64,000 bases of DNA from the NCBI RefSeq assembly GCF_025398255.1, contig NZ_JAODNW010000002.1, forward strand, positions 186,001 through 250,000. Direction: 5' to 3'. Shown in pieces: positions 46,445 to 54,869 of this stretch. The translations under genes were made by a program, and so were the position numbers. The stretch is from Chelativorans intermedius. Lineage in GTDB: Bacteria; Pseudomonadota; Alphaproteobacteria; Rhizobiales; Rhizobiaceae. The notes beneath the pieces are model-generated. The model had not been told where the DNA came from. It did not search any database and was given only the letters and a program-made list of their open reading frames with translations. The number at the start of each line of letters is the position of its first letter. Position 1 is the first letter of the stretch.

Positions 46445-47320
46445 ATGAATGATATTTATCTCCATATCGGTTTTGACAAAACGGGATCTACTTCGATCCA
46501 GAAATCTCTTTGGAGGAATCGTTCACGATTGCGTCAAAGTGGAATTTTATATCCAGAAAGCGGTATAGAATCTTCCCATCATGTTCAGCTGGCTCGAGCA
46601 GTTGGATTGTCTTGGGAAAGTGGAGGTGACAAGAGTGTATTTGGTCTTTTAAAGCGAGAAATTGGTGATTGGCAGGGGGACATTATAATAAGCAGTGAAC
46701 ATTTTACGCACCGAGTGAAAAGTGACTCTGTATGTAGGTTATTGGATAATTTTTCCGGCTATAAAATTAATATAATAGTATATTTAAGGAATCAATTTGA
46801 TTGGCTTATTTCCTTATATAAAGAGTCCATTAAATGGGGAAATGAAAAAACTCTTAGTGATTGGGTGGTTGGGAGAAATTTTGACTTCAGTCAAGTTATC
46901 TCTATATGGGAGAAAAATGTCGGTGAAAATAATATTAATGTCCGATCTTATGATTCTTGTATAAATATAGTCTCTGATTTTTATTCTGTAGTTGGTGTAG
47001 ATGTGGAATCGGATTTAGAGCGCTCTAATGAGAGTTTTCCAGATGTGGTAATGGAGTTTTGGCGGCTTGCGAACGCTTCTCCGGAGAAAAAATTTGGATT
47101 TCGAGATGCCATCGAACTTCAGAAGAAATTTAACCATTTAGATTGGAAGAAAATAAGATGTTGGAGTGTTCCAGAGAGTTTTATTTCGCAGATCGATTTA
47201 TTGGAAGAGAAAAATATTTATTTGAGCAAAAAGTATAGAAAAAATCTTTTCCCAAAATCAATTAAAGAAGCAATGAGTGATTTTTTAGAGAAGGATTTCG
47301 TTTCTATAAATGACATTTAA
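46445..47320 (+). CDS. Sulfotransferase-like protein
   Basis: This 291-residue protein begins with a PAPS-binding-like loop LHIGFDKTGSTSIQKSLW (6-23), similar to sulfotransferase P-loops of the HIGxxKTGTTS type found in polysaccharide gene clusters. The segment VYLRNQFDWLISLYKESI (about 116-133) has the Arg and Ser expected for the 3'-phosphate site. The coding sequence is strongly AT-rich. It follows a glycosyltransferase gene by 66 bases. Sulfation of a glycan is the best guess; many proteins of this branch are uncharacterised. Confidence 0.75.
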   Translation: MNDIYLHIGFDKTGSTSIQKSLWRNRSRLRQSGILYPESGIESSHHVQLARAVGLSWESGGDKSVFGLLKREIGDWQGDIIISSEHFTHRVKSDSVCRLLDNFSGYKINIIVYLRNQFDWLISLYKESIKWGNEKTLSDWVVGRNFDFSQVISIWEKNVGENNINVRSYDSCINIVSDFYSVVGVDVESDLERSNESFPDVVMEFWRLANASPEKKFGFRDAIELQKKFNHLDWKKIRCWSVPESFISQIDLLEEKNIYLSKKYRKNLFPKSIKEAMSDFLEKDFVSINDI

Positions 47321-47370
47321 AAAATAGTTATAATAAATTGTGATCGTTTTGGAGTATCGAACTCCTAATT

Positions 47371-47416
47371 TGGGCACCAAGTCCACATAGCCGGTTCCGA
47401 AGATGGTGAGGTGCAC
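47371..47416 (-). pseudogene. ugd: N-terminal stub of UDP-glucose 6-dehydrogenase
   Basis: Downstream of the KpsT-like gene and after GGAAAGGAGAG, a GTG at 47416 opens a frame reading MHLTIFGTGYVDLVPK. The first eleven residues match the start of UDP-glucose 6-dehydrogenases (IFGTGYVGLV), after which similarity ends exactly where the DNA becomes AT-rich. The gene appears to have been cut off by the foreign block. About 14 codons remain. Confidence 0.7.
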
Positions 47417-47434
47417 GTCGCTCTCCTTTCCGGG

Positions 47435-48175
47435 TTATTCCGCGGCCTCGTCCATGGCCGCTTGCCATTCCTCCACGCTCTGGAGGGGGCGTGCCGTGCC
47501 GCCTTCCAGCGTGAGGATCTTGTTGCAGGTCTTCGCCAGCAGCGCGCGGCTGTGGCTGGCCAGCACGATGATGCCCGCCTGCCGGGCAAGCTGCGCGGTG
47601 CGCGCCTTCGCCTTTTCCTGAAAGCGGGCGTCGCCGGCGCCGATCCATTCGTCCATCAGCAGGATCTCCGGCTCCATGGCCGTGGCGATGGAAAAGGCAA
47701 GGCGCGCCGCCATGCCCTGGCTGTAGGTCTTGAACGGCATGTCGATGAAGTCGCCGAGCTCGCTGAACGCGATGATCTCCTCCATCCGCGCCTCGATCTG
47801 TTCCATGCTCCAGCCGTTGATGAGCCCGCGCAGCACGATGTTGCGCCGCCCCGTCGCCTCGCGCCGGAAGCCCAGATTGATGTTGAACAGCGCGTCCACC
47901 CGCCCGTCGATCTCCACCGTGCCCGAGGTGGGGGCATAGATGCCGTAGAGCACCTTGAGCAGCGTCGTCTTGCCCGCCCCGTTGGGCCCCACGAGGCCCA
48001 GCCTGTCGCCCGCCTGAAGCTTGAAGCTCACCCCGTCGAGCGCCGTCACAGAGCGCTTGCGCCCCTCGCCCTCCAGCCGGCCGCCGGTCGGCATGCGCGG
48101 GCGGTTCGGCGCCAGCGACAGCTTGTCGTGCAGGCGGTAGGTGAGGCGCAGGTTTTCGACGCGGATCGAGACCAT
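47435..48175 (-). CDS. Polysaccharide ABC transporter ATP-binding protein (KpsT/Wzt-like)
   Basis: This is a 246-residue cytoplasmic ATPase of the capsule/O-antigen export type, started at the ATG at 48175, which overlaps the permease stop by one base (TGATG). Motifs: Walker A GPNGAGKT (63-70), signature YSQGMAAR (150-157), Walker B ILLMDEW (170-176) and the unusual WIGAGDARF after it, all typical of KpsT/Wzt. It lacks the extra C-terminal carbohydrate-binding domain of long Wzt proteins. With the permease it exports a lipid-linked polysaccharide across the inner membrane. The next gene in the operon was probably ugd, now only a stub. Confidence 0.93.
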   Translation of the reverse strand: MVSIRVENLRLTYRLHDKLSLAPNRPRMPTGGRLEGEGRKRSVTALDGVSFKLQAGDRLGLVGPNGAGKTTLLKVLYGIYAPTSGTVEIDGRVDALFNINLGFRREATGRRNIVLRGLINGWSMEQIEARMEEIIAFSELGDFIDMPFKTYSQGMAARLAFSIATAMEPEILLMDEWIGAGDARFQEKAKARTAQLARQAGIIVLASHSRALLAKTCNKILTLEGGTARPLQSVEEWQAAMDEAAE

Positions 48176-48969
48176 CAGATTGCGAACACCACCTGTTTGC
48201 GCAGCCTGCCGAGCAGCAGCAGGGCAAAGGCCCACAGCGCCAGCCCCAGCCCCACGCACAGAAGGAAGGAGCGGGACGGCACGTCGCCGGCGATGATCGG
48301 CACGCGCACGATCTCCAGGAAATAGGTGAAGGGGTTCCAGTAGTAGAAGATGTGGCGCACCCCGCCGGCATTGTCATAGGTCCAGAAGACGGGGGTGAGG
48401 AACATGCCGATGCGCATGAGGTTGGACACGATGAACTGGCTGTCGGGGAAATAGACGCCCAGAAAGGCGAAAATGAGGATGGCCGCCGGCGCCGTCGCCA
48501 GCACCACGACGAGGCCGAGGAGCGACCAGCCCCACATGGCCGACACGCCGATGCCGCTCAGCGCCAGGATGGCCGCGCAGCCGACCAGCGCATAGCCGGC
48601 GCGGATGACGGACTGCATGAACAGCCGCATCACATAGACCGTGAGCGGCAGCGTCGTGCCCTTGATGAAGCTCTCCTCGCGCACGAACAGCGTCACGCTC
48701 TGGGTGAGCACCTCCATGATGTAGAACCACACCAGAAGGCCCACCGCCACATAGGCCGGATAGTTGGCCATGCTCGAATCGCCGCGCTGGAAGACGAAGA
48801 TGAAGGTGCCGGCAAACGCCAGATAGTTGAGCAGCAGCCACAGGGGCCCGAGCGCGGTGCGCCGGTGCTGGTCGCCAATGGTTTCCTGCGCCAGCGCCAC
48901 CCACACCCGCCGCATGCGCAGCGCGCTGCCGATGTCTTCCAGTGCGCTTTTGATCGTGGCGAGAAGCAT
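48175..48969 (-). CDS. Polysaccharide ABC transporter permease (KpsM/Wzm-like, ABC-2 type)
   Basis: This is a 264-residue inner-membrane protein starting at the ATG at 48969 ([19 protein letters not shown]). It has about six membrane segments, begins with [21 protein letters not shown], a family signature of ABC-2 polysaccharide exporters, and contains [14 protein letters not shown] and [17 protein letters not shown] near the C-terminus. It pairs with the KpsT-like ATPase encoded directly downstream. It likely exports the polysaccharide made by the neighbouring glycosyltransferases. Confidence 0.93.
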   Translation of the reverse strand: MLLATIKSALEDIGSALRMRRVWVALAQETIGDQHRRTALGPLWLLLNYLAFAGTFIFVFQRGDSSMANYPAYVAVGLLVWFYIMEVLTQSVTLFVREESFIKGTTLPLTVYVMRLFMQSVIRAGYALVGCAAILALSGIGVSAMWGWSLLGLVVVLATAPAAILIFAFLGVYFPDSQFIVSNLMRIGMFLTPVFWTYDNAGGVRHIFYYWNPFTYFLEIVRVPIIAGDVPSRSFLLCVGLGLALWAFALLLLGRLRKQVVFAI

Positions 48970-49050
48970 GGATCGACCTTCGTGTGGGCGGGCTGTTAGC
49001 ACGCCGCAAGGCGAATGCAAAGCGCAACGATGCCGCGGCGTTTGCGCCGC

Positions 49051-49768
49051 CTATGCCGCCCGCAGCGCGGCAACCAGCCGCTCGCCCACCACCCGCAGCA
49101 GGCTGGCGCGCACGGCGCCGACATCGACGGCGGGGGGATCCCAGTCGATCGTGTCGAAGGTTCCGGGGGTGTAGACCGGCAGCAGCGTCTTCAGGAAGCT
49201 GAACCGGATGTCGTCCCGCTCGCGGCAGACGATGGTGGGAATGCCGAACGCCATGCAGGGCGCGGCGACGTGGTGCAGCGGGGTGAGAACCAGCGTCGCC
49301 TCGCGCCGATAGCGGTCAAACAGCGCCGCCTCATAGGCTTCCGCCTCACGGCGCATTTCCTCGTCGAGCGGGAAACGGCTGGCATGAAAGCGGTGATAGA
49401 TGAGCTGCGCGCGCACAAGCAGCCCCTCGGGGATATGTCGGAAAACGGCAAGCGGCAGGCGCCCGGCGATGTCTCCATAGACGATCAGCAGCTTGGGCTC
49501 CTTCGGTGCCTGCCTGCGCGGCGGCAGGGCAAAGGTCAGGCAACCCGTGGTATATGCCTCGATCCCAAGCGCCAGCATGTGCCGGGTCGTGCCCTCGTCC
49601 CGGCAGCCGATGGGCTGGTATCTCCGCAAAATGTCCGCCTGCTGGCGGATCACATCCTCGGCGGCGTGAAACCCGACAAAGATCGGGGTGATGGCGGGCG
49701 GCAGCGGGAAGCAGGAATTGTAGAAGACGCCGTTCATCAACAGAAGCGCGGGCGGGCGCTGGATGGAT
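49051..49768 (-). pseudogene. Polysaccharide pyruvyltransferase-like gene, 5' end lost to an IS3-family element
   Basis: About 240 residues remain, ending at a stop at 49051. Segments such as PAITPIFVGFHAAEDVI, GCRDEGTTRHML and LVLTPLHHVAAPCMAFGIPTIV fit polysaccharide pyruvyltransferase-family proteins, which add ketal pyruvate to sugars or have related roles. At about 49768 the similarity stops and IS3-family transposase sequence, on the opposite strand, begins. The frame remains open for another 100 codons through the IS by chance. The missing N-terminus makes function doubtful. It sits upstream of the exporter genes in the same orientation. Confidence 0.7.
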
Positions 49769-50145
49769 GGGCCGATGATCACGGCGTCCAGCTGTATTTC
49801 ATCGACCCCGGCAAGCCGACCCAGAACGCCTACATCGAGAGTTTCAATGGCCGATACCGTGAAGAATGCCTGAACCAGCATTGGTTCACCAGCATCGGGG
49901 AGGCTCGCGAGATCATCGAAGACTGGAGAACCAATTACAATACGGAGCGCCCGCACAGCAGCCTGAAGTATCAAACCCCGGAGGAGTTCGCAGCCGCGAG
50001 GCCCTTCGATAAAACGCAATGGGCGCAGCCGCTTGAGCTGCTTGATGGCTCCGCGCCTGCACCCATTGCTCACGCCGCCGAATGATGGCACACAAAAGGA
50101 GAACAGGCTCGACTTACGAGTGGCCCTGAAAAAAGGGGCAGGTCA
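49762..50145 (+). mobile_element. Right end of an IS3-family insertion sequence
   Basis: About 384 bases contain the C-terminal part of an IS3-family OrfB transposase (residues from WADDHGVQLYFIDPGKPTQN to a stop at 50085), followed by a noncoding end and GGGGCAGGTCA at 50135-50145, the complement of the TGACCTGCCCC terminal inverted repeat common in this family. The left part of the element and its other inverted repeat are missing, so it is a non-autonomous relic. Confidence 0.85.
49765..50085 (+). pseudogene. IS3-family transposase OrfB, C-terminal fragment
   Basis: About 106 codons remain of the DDE/rve-type integrase domain. The segment AYIESFNGRYREECLNQHWF contains the catalytic glutamate, and RPHSSLKYQTPEEFA is the typical C-terminal end. 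The N-terminal helix-turn-helix and the first two catalytic aspartates are gone. It is inserted at, or recombined into, the pyruvyltransferase-like gene. Confidence 0.85.
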
Positions 50146-50187
50146 GCCCATTTGCGGCAGGCGGAAATCGCGTGTGCCATGGCCTGC

Positions 50188-50626
50188 TCATGCCTCCAGG
50201 TTCTTACCGATGATACGCATGAGGAAGATCACGACAATGTTCGCGGGGATCGGCCAGCCGGTGGATGGGCTGAAGCCCCAGAAACTTCGCAGCCCACGCA
50301 AACAGGCCGTAGACCGGGTTCATGAACATGTTCTTCCACATCAGCGCCGAGACGGTGGGCATCACGAAAAGGGCGCGATGACGAGCAGGCTCACGATGCC
50401 GCTGCCAAAGGAGGGCTGGTCGAGCAGCAGCGCCACCGCAATGCCGCCGCCCACCGATATGGCAAGCACACCGCCGACCAGAAGCAGCGTGTTGAGAATG
50501 GCCGTGCCGAAGGCGGGGTCGGTGAGGAAGTAGTTGTTGTTGTTGTTATTGTTGTCGAAGCCCGCCCATTCCTTCATGCTCGGCATCAGAAGATGGTAGC
50601 GCAGGTAGATGCCGTAGATCTTGTTC
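50188..50626 (-). pseudogene. Decayed polyol ABC transporter permease (SmoF/MtlF-like)
   Basis: On the minus strand the sequence encodes WAGFDN, an Asn run, LLLVGGVLAISVGGGIAVAL and LLDQPSFGSGIVSLLVIAPF, then, after a one-base frameshift near 50370, FVMPTVSALMWKNMFMNPVYG, and, after an internal deletion and another frame change, ANIVVIFLMRIIGKNLEA and a stop at 50188. These pieces match, in order, the intact permease at 62110-62988. The Asn run is encoded by an expanded AAC repeat (about 50532-50557) in a periplasmic loop. The gene is clearly not functional. Confidence 0.8.
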
Positions 50627-50629
50627 TCC

Positions 50630-50884
50630 CGGTCGGTGATCCTGCGCGCCGCGGCCACACGCGCATTGGTCGAACCCCTCGATAAGCCTGCCTTGCGCGT
50701 GGAAGGCCCAGCCGGCGATTTCGGCCACCGCGCCGGAATCGCGCAGTGCCTTGAGCTCTTCGCGAGTGATGAAGCCCTTGAGGCAAAGCGGTGCGTCGCC
50801 GTCGAGCTCGTCAATGCCCAGAAAGGCTACGTTCGCCTCGGCCGCCAGCACGTGCGGCCTCGTCGAGCCTCCCGCCAGGTGCAC
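50630..50884 (-). pseudogene. SorC-family sugar-binding regulator, C-terminal fragment
   Basis: About 80 residues on the minus strand read LAAEANVAFLGIDELDGD, GFITREELKALRDSGAVAEI and AGWAFHAQGRLIEGFDQ, the pattern of the effector-binding domain of SorC/DeoR-type regulators of polyol operons. The N-terminal DNA-binding domain is missing and the frame shifts before the end. It lies directly upstream of the permease remnant, as expected for a regulator-transporter polyol locus. Confidence 0.65.
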
Positions 50885-50985
50885 TCATCCCTCGTCTCCC
50901 ATTCAGCGCCTCACGCAACACCGCGCCGCAGCCGCGAAGGCTGCCGACGTCAAAGCTCATTCTTATAGCGAACGGGCGCCGCTCT

Positions 50986-51885
50986 CTACTCCCCTGTAAG
51001 GTCCACCCCGTTGAGCTCGGCCACGATGTCGGAGAGCATCGGCACATAGTCCTCCCCATGGCCCGTGCCGACGGCCGTTGCGAAGCTGTTGCGCACCGCA
51101 GCCCCCAGCGGATTGGCAAGGCCCATGTCATTGGCGAAACCCGCCAGATAGGTCATGTCCTTCAATGCGTTCTGCAGGGTGAACTTATGGGCCTCGCGGT
51201 CGCGCTCCAGAACCCATTTGAAGAAGGTGCGGTAGAAGGCGCAGTCCATGCGCCCATCGCGGATCACGCTGTCGAAGACGGTCGGCGAAAGCCCGGCCTT
51301 GGCGCCGAGCGTCAGCGCCTCGGCATAAAGTGCGGCATAGCCCAGCGACAGGAAGTTGTTGATGAGCTTCATGGTGTGGCCGGAGCCGGTCGGGCCGGTC
51401 CTGATGATGCGCTCGCCGAAGGCTTGGAGCACCGGCCAGAGGCGCTCCACCGCCGCATCGTCGCCGCCCACCATGACGTCGAGCGTGCCCGCCTCGGCAT
51501 CCTTCGGCGTGCGGCTGAGCGGCGCGTCGACCAGGGTGATGTCGCGCTCGGCAAGCGCCTTGGCAAGCCGCACGGTGGAGGAGGGGGCAGAGGTGGAGCA
51601 GTCGCACACCAGAAGCGGCCTGCCGGCGGACGCCAGGCCCTCGGGCCCCATGATGATCTCCTCGACCTGCGCACTGCCGGTGACGCAGATGATGACGATG
51701 TCGCTTGCCTCGGCAAGGGCGCGGGCATTTGCGGCCTCCGCCGCGCCGCGCCGTTTCAGATCATCCACCGGCGCGCGGTTGCGGTGGCCAAGCACGGTGA
51801 GCGGCCAGCCTTTCTCGACAATGTTCTTCGCCATGCCGTGGCCCATGAGCCCGACCCCCGCGAAGCCGATCCGTTCCTTGTCCAT
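50986..51885 (-). CDS. NAD(P)-dependent beta-hydroxyacid dehydrogenase (3-hydroxyisobutyrate dehydrogenase/tartronate semialdehyde reductase type)
   Basis: This 299-residue enzyme starts at the ATG at 51885 after GAGGAGG. The N-terminal Rossmann motif is GFAGVGLMGHGMAKN (7-21), and the catalytic segments are DAPLSRTPKDAEAGTLDVMVGG (substrate-binding DAPxSG-like region) and GSGHTMKLINNFLSLG with the catalytic Lys173. Such enzymes reduce or oxidise short beta-hydroxyacids such as 2-hydroxy-3-oxopropionate or 3-hydroxyisobutyrate. Which acid is used is not clear; the DAPLSR variant of the usual DAPVSG differs at the Gly. It stands apart from the thiolase gene by 153 bases. Confidence 0.9.
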   Translation of the reverse strand: MDKERIGFAGVGLMGHGMAKNIVEKGWPLTVLGHRNRAPVDDLKRRGAAEAANARALAEASDIVIICVTGSAQVEEIIMGPEGLASAGRPLLVCDCSTSAPSSTVRLAKALAERDITLVDAPLSRTPKDAEAGTLDVMVGGDDAAVERLWPVLQAFGERIIRTGPTGSGHTMKLINNFLSLGYAALYAEALTLGAKAGLSPTVFDSVIRDGRMDCAFYRTFFKWVLERDREAHKFTLQNALKDMTYLAGFANDMGLANPLGAAVRNSFATAVGTGHGEDYVPMLSDIVAELNGVDLTGE

Positions 51886-52038
51886 TCCGTCCTCCTCAAG
51901 CAGAAGCAGGCCGGACGTTAGTGGCAAAGCGCCGGCCCGTCACCTGCATGGGCGCCGATTTGAAGCGTGGAAGTCCCGGATGTCGCCCCTGAGCCGCAGC
52001 CCTGATCGAGAGAAAGGCGGCGGCAAGGCTGCGCCTGC

Positions 52039-53208
52039 CTATCTCACCCGCTCCATAAGCGACACATAGTTCGCCACCGCCGCGCCGCCCATGTTGAAGA
52101 CCCCGGCAAGGGTTGCGCCCGGCACCTGCATGGCGCCGGCCTCGCCCATGAGCTGCATCGCCGCCATCACATGCATGGAAACGCCCGTCGCCCCGATGGG
52201 GTGGCCCTTGGCCTTCAGCCCGCCGGACGGGTTGACGGGCAGCTTGCCATCCATGCGCGTCACCCCTTCGCGCACCACACGGTGGCCCTCGCCAGGGGCG
52301 GCAAGCCCCATTGCCTCGTATTCGATGAGCTCGGCAATGGTGAAGCAGTCATGGGTCTCCACGAAGGAAAGATCGTCGAGCCCCACCCCCGCCTCCTCGA
52401 GGGCTCCCGCCCAAGCGCGCCGCGCCCCCTCGAAGGCGGTCACGTCGCGCCGGCTCATGGCCAGAATGTCGTTCACGTGCCGGCGCGCGCGAAACGCGAT
52501 GGCGCGTTCAAGCCCCGCCGCCGTCTCCGCATCGGCAAGCACCAGCGCCGCCGCCCCGTCGGAAATCAGCGAGCAGTCGGTGCGCCGCAGCGGCGCGGCG
52601 ACATAGGGGTTCTTCTCCGAGACGGTGTTGCAGAAGTCGAAGCCGAAATCCCTGCGCATATGGGCGTAGGGATTGGCCACGCCATTGGCGTGGTTCTTCG
52701 CCGCGATCATCGCAAGCTCCGTCGAGCGGTCGCCATAGCGCTGAAAATAGTTCTGTGCGATGCGCGCGAAGAGGCCGGCGAAGCCTCCCTTCACCTCCGC
52801 TTCCTGTTTGCGATAGCTCGCCCCCAGCAGAATGTCGCCCACCTGCTCCGTGGGCGTGGCGGTCATCTTCTCCGCCCCCACCACCAGCGCAATGCGCCCG
52901 CGGCCCGCCTCGATGAAGTCCATGGCCGCATAGATGGCGGCCGAGCCGGTGGCGCAGGCGTTCTCCAGCCGCACCGCCGGCACATGCGCCAGCGCCTCGT
53001 TGCCCATGGCCACCAGCGATCCCTGAAAGTCCTGCCGGGAGAAGCCATTGTTCATGACGCCCACAAAGATGCCGTCCACGGCATGGGCCTCTATGCCGGC
53101 ATGGTCCAGCGCCGGCGTCGCGACACTCGCCATCAGGGCCTCGGTGTCCTCCAGCTCGGACTTGCCGAAGGGCGCATGCGCCCAGCCGACGATCTGTGCC
53201 CTGCTCAT
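52039..53208 (-). CDS. Thiolase family protein (SCP-x/acetyl-CoA acetyltransferase-like)
   Basis: This 389-residue thiolase-fold protein has the nucleophile Cys85 in LENACATGSAAIY, a histidine in VETHDCFTIAE and the family ending NPSGGLKAKGHPIGATG. The HDCF pattern is that of SCP-x-type or nonspecific-lipid-transfer-type thiolases, which act on branched or aromatic acyl-CoA and often need a small DUF35 partner; none is visible beside it. The start is the ATG at 53208 after GAGGTTTCC. It and the dehydrogenase before it may belong to one acyl-CoA or branched-acid pathway; this is inference. Confidence 0.92.
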   Translation of the reverse strand: MSRAQIVGWAHAPFGKSELEDTEALMASVATPALDHAGIEAHAVDGIFVGVMNNGFSRQDFQGSLVAMGNEALAHVPAVRLENACATGSAAIYAAMDFIEAGRGRIALVVGAEKMTATPTEQVGDILLGASYRKQEAEVKGGFAGLFARIAQNYFQRYGDRSTELAMIAAKNHANGVANPYAHMRRDFGFDFCNTVSEKNPYVAAPLRRTDCSLISDGAAALVLADAETAAGLERAIAFRARRHVNDILAMSRRDVTAFEGARRAWAGALEEAGVGLDDLSFVETHDCFTIAELIEYEAMGLAAPGEGHRVVREGVTRMDGKLPVNPSGGLKAKGHPIGATGVSMHVMAAMQLMGEAGAMQVPGATLAGVFNMGGAAVANYVSLMERVR

Positions 53209-53707
53209 CCCAGGAAACCTCCCTCAGTTGCAGCCACTCTTCCATAGCGCGCCCACCCCGCAAGCGCCATCCCTGCATTGCCCGGCCTCCATCTTCCCGT
53301 CATCGTCTGGGCCGGAAATCTGTTCGCCAACGGTGCCGCACTCCGCGCCGTGACAGTGAACCGAGGCGCAAACATCGGCGTCCGATCGCATCAATCGCGA
53401 ATACCCGATTTGAAGACGAAGCGGCCGTCGCCACGCCGATCCCCGCATGGCGTGTTCGGGGCCGACAACGGATTGACCGTTGCGGGGATACAAGCATGGA
53501 TGGCTGCCCCTCCAGATCTGGAAACGATACCCGGAAAAATCCGACACGCGGCTGTTTCAAGGGGGTTGCCGAGACCGGCCCATCGCATGCCCTCAAGGCT
53601 GCCACTCTCGGCTGCGCACCGCCGCAGCCGATGCAGCGCATTCCAGCGCCACTGGGCGGCCAGTTTTCCGGTGACAAGACGCCAGCGAGGAACTGAAGGC
53701 CTGTCAG
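53209..53707. other. Long intergenic region with no recognised feature
   Basis: The 499 bases between the thiolase start and the end of the GntR gene contain several open frames in both directions, but none has a ribosome binding site or family pattern. No repeat or RNA gene was recognised. Confidence 0.5.
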
Positions 53708-54397
53708 CTATGCTTCGTCACCCGTGATAAGCGCGAAGCTGCGGCGTATGTCCTTGCTCACGCCCGCCGCCGCCGCCGGTCCGTTTCTGGCGCGAACAGC
53801 CTCGAGGATCTCGGCATGAATGTCGTTGCCGCGCCCGATGGCAGGCCCGGCATTGGCAATCATCAGCTTGAGATAGGGGCCGTATTGCAGCCACAACCCC
53901 TCGACCAGAGGCAGTATCACCGGTGAACAGCTTTGCTTGTAAAGCGTAAAATGGAAGCGGTGGTTCTGTTCGAGATCGGGTTGATCGGCGTTCTCCGCCG
54001 CTTCTTCGAGAATGGCGGCAAGCTCCTCCACGGCCTTGCGGTCGATCCGCTCCACGGCGAGTTCCGTCAGTAGCGGCTCCAGCGCGATGCGTGCACGCAT
54101 CAAATCGGTGAGCCGCTCCTTGTCGAATGGCGGCACCTGCAGTTTGCGCGAAGGGGTGTCGATGAGCGCACCCTCCGCGACCAGCCGACGCACGGCCTCG
54201 CGCACGGGTGTCATGCTCGTGCCAAGCTGGTCGGCGAGCGTGCGCAGGCTGAGCACATCGCCGGGCGCGAAGACGCCGCGGGTGAAAGCGGCGTGCAGGG
54301 CCGAATAGACACTCTCGCGCAGCTTCGTCTGTTCGATGCGATCGAGCACCTTTTCCCCCTGTGATGTTTCCTGATGGTCCACTTTAGCAGCAGCCAT
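53708..54397 (-). CDS. GntR family regulator (FadR/FCD subfamily)
   Basis: This 229-residue regulator has an N-terminal winged helix-turn-helix (about 25-85, with FAPGDVLSLRTLADQLGTSMTPVREAVRRL) and a C-terminal all-helical FCD effector domain with metal-binding histidines in QNHRFHFTLY and NDIHAEIL. It is divergent from the TIGR04076-like gene and TRAP operon, 91 bases away, and probably represses them until an organic-acid-type ligand binds. The spacer contains ATATCAC repeated directly (54433-54446), a possible site. Confidence 0.93.
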   Translation of the reverse strand: MAAAKVDHQETSQGEKVLDRIEQTKLRESVYSALHAAFTRGVFAPGDVLSLRTLADQLGTSMTPVREAVRRLVAEGALIDTPSRKLQVPPFDKERLTDLMRARIALEPLLTELAVERIDRKAVEELAAILEEAAENADQPDLEQNHRFHFTLYKQSCSPVILPLVEGLWLQYGPYLKLMIANAGPAIGRGNDIHAEILEAVRARNGPAAAAGVSKDIRRSFALITGDEA

Positions 54398-54488
54398 TGA
54401 CGTTTTCTACAAATCAAGCATAGAATATAAAATATCACATATCACAGACGCCGCAGGCGGAGAAGCCCGAAACGGGGGAGGGGGAGCC

Positions 54489-54869
54489 ATGTCGTCGGAA
54501 GAGAGCGGGACATTCTGGCTCTACGATCTGAAGGTGGAAACCGTGCTCGACGGACGTACACCCGTCTGCCGGCATGTCGAGGGCGAAAGCTTCCTGGTCG
54601 AAGGAGAAAACCTCGTTTTCGAGGCGAACACACGCGTTTCCATGTATGCGCTCGCCGCTGTCCTGCCGCTTCTTCCCGCCAAGCAGCGCGACACTTCTCC
54701 TGACGACTGGATGAGCACCGACGCCGAGGTGGCCTGCCCCGACCCGCATTGTGGCGGGAGGCTGCGGATAACGCGACTGGAAAAGCGGCAATTCCGGCAT
54801 GCCGAAACGACCGGCCTGCCCGGCGCGCGCGAGACCCCCTATTGGAAAAAGCAGGAGCGTTCGCAATGA
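54489..54869 (+). CDS. TIGR04076 family protein
   Basis: This 126-residue hypothetical protein resembles the small TIGR04076 family: KVETVLDGRTPVCRHVEGESFLVEG near the start, then LAAVLPLLPAKQ and a CPDPHCGG pair of cysteines. Members are uncharacterised and occur next to metabolic oxidoreductases in proteobacteria. The ATG is preceded by a strong GGGGGAGGGGGAG. It overlaps the aldo/keto reductase start by 4 bases and is the first gene of the operon. No function can be given. Confidence 0.6.
   Translation: MSSEESGTFWLYDLKVETVLDGRTPVCRHVEGESFLVEGENLVFEANTRVSMYALAAVLPLLPAKQRDTSPDDWMSTDAEVACPDPHCGGRLRITRLEKRQFRHAETTGLPGARETPYWKKQERSQ

Noticed and set aside
49762-50145. Complete IS3-family element
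   Set aside because: Only the OrfB C-terminus and one inverted-repeat-like end are present; OrfA and the other end are missing.
50530-50560. GTT/AAC triplet run considered as a CRISPR or functional repeat
   Set aside because: It is a short microsatellite inside a permease pseudogene, with no spacer structure.
53278-53727. Open frame of 149 codons on the plus strand between the thiolase and GntR genes
   Set aside because: No ribosome binding site, no recognisable motif, and comparable frames exist on the other strand.
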